Shown here in pieces: positions 7,415-9,699 of a stretch of 9,699 nucleotides of DNA; within the stretch, counting starts at the first letter, position 1; each line of letters starts with the position of its first letter. The stretch lies in assembly GCA_003142915.1 (NCBI GenBank), contig PLNZ01000230.1:1-9699 (forward strand). The letters run 5' to 3'. Below the pieces are notes generated by a model. The model saw only the letters and a program-made list of their open reading frames with translations, ran no database searches and had not been told where the DNA came from. Made by a program: the position numbers and the translations under genes. The DNA comes from Ignavibacteriales bacterium (GTDB taxonomy: Bacteria; Bacteroidota; Ignavibacteria; Ignavibacteriales; Ignavibacteriaceae).

Positions 7415-7444
7415 GTATTGATTAAAAATATAATAGGTATAACA

Positions 7445-7966
7445 ATGAAATGTTTACTGAGAATTGTCCTGACGGTTGCAGCGCTTCTTTTCATCTTTAT
7501 TATTTTTATTTATTCCGGAATTTATAATATCAGTGCTATGGTATCTCATAACAGGGTTACCCTTAAACTTATATCATTTTTAACGGATAATTCAATTAAA
7601 CATTATTCAGAAAATATTACTGTGCCTAATCTCACGGATTCTTTTTTAATAGAAACAGGATTTGCTCATTATAAAGAAATGTGCGTTGACTGTCACGGCG
7701 CTCCGGGCATCCAACCTGATGAAATCGGGCGCGGGCTTTATCCAGGACCTCCCGAACTGGCAAGATCAATTAAAGACTGGACTTCCTCCCAACTATTCTG
7801 GATTACAAAAAACGGTATTAAAATGACAGGTATGCCTTCTTTCGGAAAGACACATAAGGATGATAAAATTTGGGCTATTGTTGCTTTTATTAAAAAGCTT
7901 CCCGGAATGACAAAAGAGCAATATATGGCTTATGATAAGTCCGTTAAAGAAAAGGATGAGGATTAG
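7445..7966 (+). CDS. Membrane-anchored monohaem c-type cytochrome
   Basis: A 173-residue protein with an N-terminal transmembrane anchor (about residues 5-25) and a single class I cytochrome c domain facing the periplasm. The haem is attached at C80-V-D-C83-H84, in the context YKEMCVDCHGAPG. The distal methionine ligand is probably M130 in GMPSFG (M127 also possible), and GLYPGPPEL is typical of small cytochromes of this family. The region before the haem (SIKHYSENITVPNL) also fits the family. It probably passes electrons in the periplasm; the partner is unknown. The frame can be extended to TTG 7418, but ATG 7445 with AGGT 6 bases upstream is preferred. It follows the hairpin that ends the efflux block, so a functional link with copper efflux is only positional. 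Confidence 0.85.
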   Translation: MKCLLRIVLTVAALLFIFIIFIYSGIYNISAMVSHNRVTLKLISFLTDNSIKHYSENITVPNLTDSFLIETGFAHYKEMCVDCHGAPGIQPDEIGRGLYPGPPELARSIKDWTSSQLFWITKNGIKMTGMPSFGKTHKDDKIWAIVAFIKKLPGMTKEQYMAYDKSVKEKDED

Positions 7967-8018
7967 ACATAAATCATCTAATTATATTTTTAAATTGAGA
8001 TTAACTGTAAGGACAAAT

Positions 8019-8025
8019 AAAGGAG
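8019..8025 (+). promoter_or_regulatory. Ribosome binding site deciding the DUF4337 gene start
   Basis: AAAGGAG lies 5 bases before ATG 8031. The frame stays open upstream to ATG 7932, inside the cytochrome gene, but that extension is very basic, unlike the family, and lacks such a site. Confidence 0.8.
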
Positions 8026-8030
8026 TATTT

Positions 8031-8567
8031 ATGGCTGAAGAAATGGAAGTTCCTACGGAACATTTACAAGAAACAATAAAAGAAGCAGCAGAGGAAAGCA
8101 ATAACAGGTGGATATTAATGGTTGCACTTACCGCTGCCTTACTGGCAGTTTTGGCAGCCGTGGCTTCCTTGCTGGCAAGCTACCATGTAAATGAAGCAAT
8201 GATAGAGCAGCTTAAAGCCTCTGATCAGTGGGCGTATTACCAGGCTAAGGGAATAAAGCACGAAGTACTTGAAAGTAAAATTGAACTATTGAAAAATTTA
8301 GATAAAAAAATCTCCTTTCAGGACCAAAGCAAATTAACCGAATATGACAAGCAGCAGAAAGAAATTGAATTAATCGCACGGGAAGCGGAGATATCTTCCT
8401 CGGGACATATGGAAATCCATCATATCCTTGCAAAAAGCGTGACGCTGTTTCAAATAGCAATTGCTGTATCTGCTATTGCAGTACTTACAAGAAAGAAATG
8501 GATGTGGTACGGCAGTATTATTTTAGGTTTGGGAGGAATTTTGTTTTTATTGCAAGGGATTATATAG
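8031..8567 (+). CDS. DUF4337-type membrane protein
   Basis: A 178-residue inner-membrane protein that I assign to the DUF4337 family from its architecture and the conserved segment D65-QWAYYQAKGIK-76. Layout: acidic N-terminal helix (residues 2-24), first membrane helix (about 27-50, rich in Ala/Leu), a long polar, probably coiled-coil region (about 55-125, many Glu/Lys), then two membrane helices near 137-152 and 159-176. The function of the family is unknown. It lies 64 bases after the cytochrome gene, possibly co-transcribed, and ends before the tRNA promoter. No metal-binding motif is visible. Confidence 0.8.
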   Translation: MAEEMEVPTEHLQETIKEAAEESNNRWILMVALTAALLAVLAAVASLLASYHVNEAMIEQLKASDQWAYYQAKGIKHEVLESKIELLKNLDKKISFQDQSKLTEYDKQQKEIELIAREAEISSSGHMEIHHILAKSVTLFQIAIAVSAIAVLTRKKWMWYGSIILGLGGILFLLQGII

Positions 8568-8585
8568 AGACGGGGTACTGCAAAT

Positions 8586-8627
8586 AATTAAAAATATTCT
8601 GATTAAAGCTTGGAATTTTTTTTAATT
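8586..8627 (+). terminator. AT-rich inverted repeat with T-run, probable terminator
   Basis: AATTAAAAATATTC (8586-8599) and GAATTTTTTTTAATT (8613-8627) are near-complementary around a 13-base loop, and the right arm carries eight consecutive T. It lies 18 bases after the DUF4337 stop, where an end of transcription is expected. The stem has almost no G-C pairs, so it would be weak. Confidence 0.4.
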
Positions 8628-8637
8628 TGTCCGATAT

Positions 8638-8665
8638 TTGGCAGGCTTAAATTTGAAGTTATAAT
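8638..8665 (+). promoter_or_regulatory. Sigma70-like promoter of the tRNA gene
   Basis: TTGGCA (8638-8643; five of six match TTGACA), a 16-base spacer and TATAAT (8660-8665) lie about 45 bases upstream of the tRNA. A second TATAAT starts at 8665 but is too far from this -35 box. Transcription should start near 8672. The consensus is unlike the TAnnTTTG -7 box of Bacteroidia. Confidence 0.65.
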
Positions 8666-8710
8666 ATAATCTGACTTTGAATTTATTGCTATTTTTTTAT
8701 CTAAAATTTT

Positions 8711-8785
8711 GGGGGCTTAGCTCAGTTGGTTCAGAGCATCTGCCTTACAAGCAGAGGGTCGGAGGTTCGACTCCTTCAGCCCCCA
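8711..8785 (+). tRNA. tRNA-Val (anticodon TAC)
   Basis: A complete 75-base cloverleaf. The acceptor stem GGGGGCT (8711-8717) pairs with AGCCCCC (8778-8784), with A8785 as discriminator. D stem GCTC/GAGC is at 8720-8723 and 8734-8737. Anticodon stem TCTGC/GCAGA encloses loop CTTACAA, with anticodon TAC at 8746-8748, which reads the valine codon GTA. T stem GGAGG/CCTTC (one G-U pair) encloses TTCGACT. The CCA end is not encoded (CAT follows), so it must be added after transcription. It has its own promoter and terminator. Confidence 0.96.
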
Positions 8786-8788
8786 CAT

Positions 8789-8828
8789 AAAAAGCCTTGA
8801 TTTTGAACGAATCGAGGCTTTTTTATTT
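8789..8828 (+). terminator. Strong intrinsic terminator of tRNA-Val
   Basis: AAAAAGCCTTGATT (8789-8802) and AATCGAGGCTTTTT (8810-8823) form a 14-bp stem with one G-U pair around a 7-base loop, followed by a T-rich tail. It starts 4 bases after the tRNA. The A-rich left arm and T-rich right arm would also let it work on the opposite strand. Confidence 0.85.
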
Positions 8829-8856
8829 TGTGAGTTTTTGAGAATCCCTCTGATTG

Positions 8857-8889
8857 TGTACCGAAAATGTACCGACTTTGTACCGACTT
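8857..8889. repeat. Three tandem 11-bp repeats (TGTACCGAAAA, TGTACCGACTT, TGTACCGACTT)
   Basis: TGTACCGA starts at 8857, 8868 and 8879, an exact 11-base period. Units 2 and 3 are identical over all 11 bases; unit 1 differs in its last three. They lie 28 bases beyond the tRNA terminator in a segment with no supported gene. The period is close to one helical turn, as in arrays bound by one protein on one face. Candidate roles are integrase/excisionase arm sites or operators of a lost element; also possible is a chance remnant. Confidence 0.75.
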
Positions 8890-8992
8890 TTTGTAGATAC
8901 AATCCTGAGTTTAGTGATTGGTTAATATGTGAAGTTAATTTTTGCATTATTTGTTCTAATTAAATTACACACTGATTTTCTTATGTGCAACT

Positions 8993-9025
8993 TAAATAAA
9001 TAAACTACATAAATAAATAAACTAC
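8993..9025. repeat. Direct repeat of a 16-bp AT-rich motif
   Basis: TAAATAAATAAACTAC occurs at 8993-9008 and again at 9010-9025 with one base between. Both copies are identical. The second runs into the hairpin at 9023-9047, just before the methyltransferase fragment. It may be a duplication at an insertion junction or simple slippage of a TAAA tract, although the shared CTAC end argues against pure slippage. Confidence 0.75.
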
Positions 9026-9047
9026 CCTGCCGTAAACGGACGGGGTA
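9023..9047. repeat. Bulged GC-rich hairpin at the methyltransferase junction
   Basis: TACCCTGCCG pairs with CGGACGGGGTA around a TAAA loop, giving a 10-bp stem with one G-U pair and a single bulged A at 9040. It is an isolated GC-rich structure in AT-rich surroundings. It overlaps the point where the coding frame of the methyltransferase fragment is interrupted by a stop (TAA 9033-9035). It could be the end of a small mobile or repetitive element. Confidence 0.55.
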
Positions 9048-9699
9048 TCAAAGCCCAAAAACCCTGAGAGGATATGCCGCAAGCGGGAATTTGACCCTGG
9101 AGAGATTAAACCTTTCGGATATAACTTCGACTGGAGACTTATTAATTCTGCAGATTTCGGCGCCTACACTTCCAGGGTAAGATACTTTGGAATGTTTGCA
9201 AAACTGCATATTCCGATAGTATTTCCAAAACCAACCCATAACCGGTTTGGCAAAGGTCTTTCAAAATGGAGGGCCGTAAAGAAAGTACTTGATCTTGAAG
9301 ATGAAGGAAAATCTATTTTTGACAGAAGAAAGCCTTTGGTTAAAAGGACTCTTGACAGGATTGCCTATGGAATTGAAAAATTTGTTCTTAATGGAGAACA
9401 ACAATTCGCACTTTCCTACTATGGAAGCGGGGATAATATCCATTCTATTGAAAAACCGTTAAATACTTTAACAACCAAAGATACATTTGCCATCATAAAT
9501 GCTGAAAAGGGCGAAAATTTCCTGATGGAATATTATGGACGCAATAATTGTGTTCATTCAGTTGAAGAACCGGCCAAGACGATCTCTACGCAGGTTCTAA
9601 TGGTGCTTATAAGGGTCGAGAAGAAGCAGTTTCTTACAAGTCATATCCATCGCCCCACAGCAAACTCGTCGCTTGAGGAGCAGCTCTTATCGCAACAGA
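9036..9699 (+). pseudogene. 5'-truncated DNA cytosine-5 methyltransferase fragment
   Basis: An open frame from just after TAA 9033-9035 to the window edge encodes about 221 residues resembling the C-terminal part of phage-type C5 DNA methyltransferases. Key signs are GYNFDWRLINSADFG and TSRVRYF (9117-9200), matching the region with the QxRxR-type motif VIII, then a WRAVKKVLD helix and LVKRTLDRIAYGIEKF. Three 37-38-residue repeats follow, starting at 9405, 9519 and 9630, with the pattern YYG...HS.E.P...T(L/I).T. The N-terminal half with the SAM-binding FxGxG and the catalytic PCQ/ENV motifs is absent: upstream bases are AT-rich with stops in all frames and the fragment has no suitable start. 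The third repeat appears frameshifted near 9681, where Pro is expected. It is therefore probably a decayed gene; its 3' end lies outside the window. Known full proteins of this type modify phage or host DNA. Confidence 0.7.

Noticed and set aside
7418..7444. TTG start for the cytochrome
   Set aside because: A rare start right at the hairpin base; ATG 7445 has AGGT at good spacing and begins the membrane anchor properly.
7932..8030. Upstream start of the DUF4337 gene inside the cytochrome gene
   Set aside because: The basic extension is unlike the family and AAAGGAG sits just before ATG 8031.
8857..8889. CRISPR array
   Set aside because: The units are 11 bases with no spacers, so they cannot be a CRISPR repeat-spacer array.
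8717..8947. Minus-strand frame of 76 codons across the tRNA and its terminator
   Set aside because: Its C-terminal part (GLKESNLRPSACKADALNQLS region) is simply the complement of tRNA-Val, a well-known false gene; the rest covers the terminator and the 11-bp repeats.

Overview
The window is AT-rich (roughly 37% G+C by eye) bacterial DNA. It holds a copper/silver efflux locus, all on the plus strand, followed by a tRNA gene and a junction with a decayed, possibly mobile DNA fragment. The likely source is the Bacteroidota/Chlorobi (FCB) group, most plausibly an Ignavibacteria-like organism; this is inference. The first gene resembles a short Cys-rich family known from Bacteroidota, and the efflux genes carry the heavy-metal-binding domain common there. 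However, several genes have good Shine-Dalgarno sequences (AAGGAG, AAAGGAG) and the tRNA has a sigma70-like TTGGCA/TATAAT promoter. That is unlike classical Bacteroidia, which mostly lack Shine-Dalgarno sites and use a different -7/-33 promoter.

Layout. 21-437 is a small exported Cys/Met-rich protein. A 105-base leader with a perfect 7-bp inverted repeat follows. 543-6552 encodes a complete tripartite RND copper/silver pump: inner-membrane CusA-type transporter, outer-membrane CusC/TolC-type channel (8-base gene overlap with cusA) and lipoprotein CusB-type adaptor with an N-terminal heavy-metal-binding domain. 6579-7371 encodes two small exported paralogues of that same domain, each joined to an EF-hand-like Asp-rich half-loop. 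A 12-bp perfect hairpin (7386-7414) closes this block. 7445-7966 is a membrane-anchored monohaem cytochrome c and 8031-8567 a DUF4337-type membrane protein. A sigma70-like promoter drives tRNA-Val(TAC) at 8711-8785, which ends in a strong intrinsic terminator. 8829-9035 is non-coding but contains three exact-period 11-bp repeats, a duplicated 16-bp AT-rich motif and a bulged hairpin. From 9036 to the window edge lies the C-terminal part of a DNA cytosine-5 methyltransferase lacking its N-terminal catalytic half.

How it works together. CusA should capture Cu(I)/Ag(I) through a conserved three-methionine periplasmic site and drive it through CusB and CusC out of the cell. No CusF chaperone is visible; the free heavy-metal-binding proteins and the domain on CusB are reasonable candidates for periplasmic metal capture or handover (inference). 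No metal-responsive regulator is encoded in the window. The link of the cytochrome and DUF4337 genes to the pump rests only on position.

The most interesting points are: a 57-residue Ser/Met-rich insertion in CusA together with apparent loss of two of the four methionine relay pairs known in E. coli CusA; the EF-hand-like/heavy-metal-domain pair; and the repeat-rich junction between tRNA-Val and the truncated methyltransferase. All family calls are by recognition of motifs without database searches, and comparisons to E. coli proteins are from memory.
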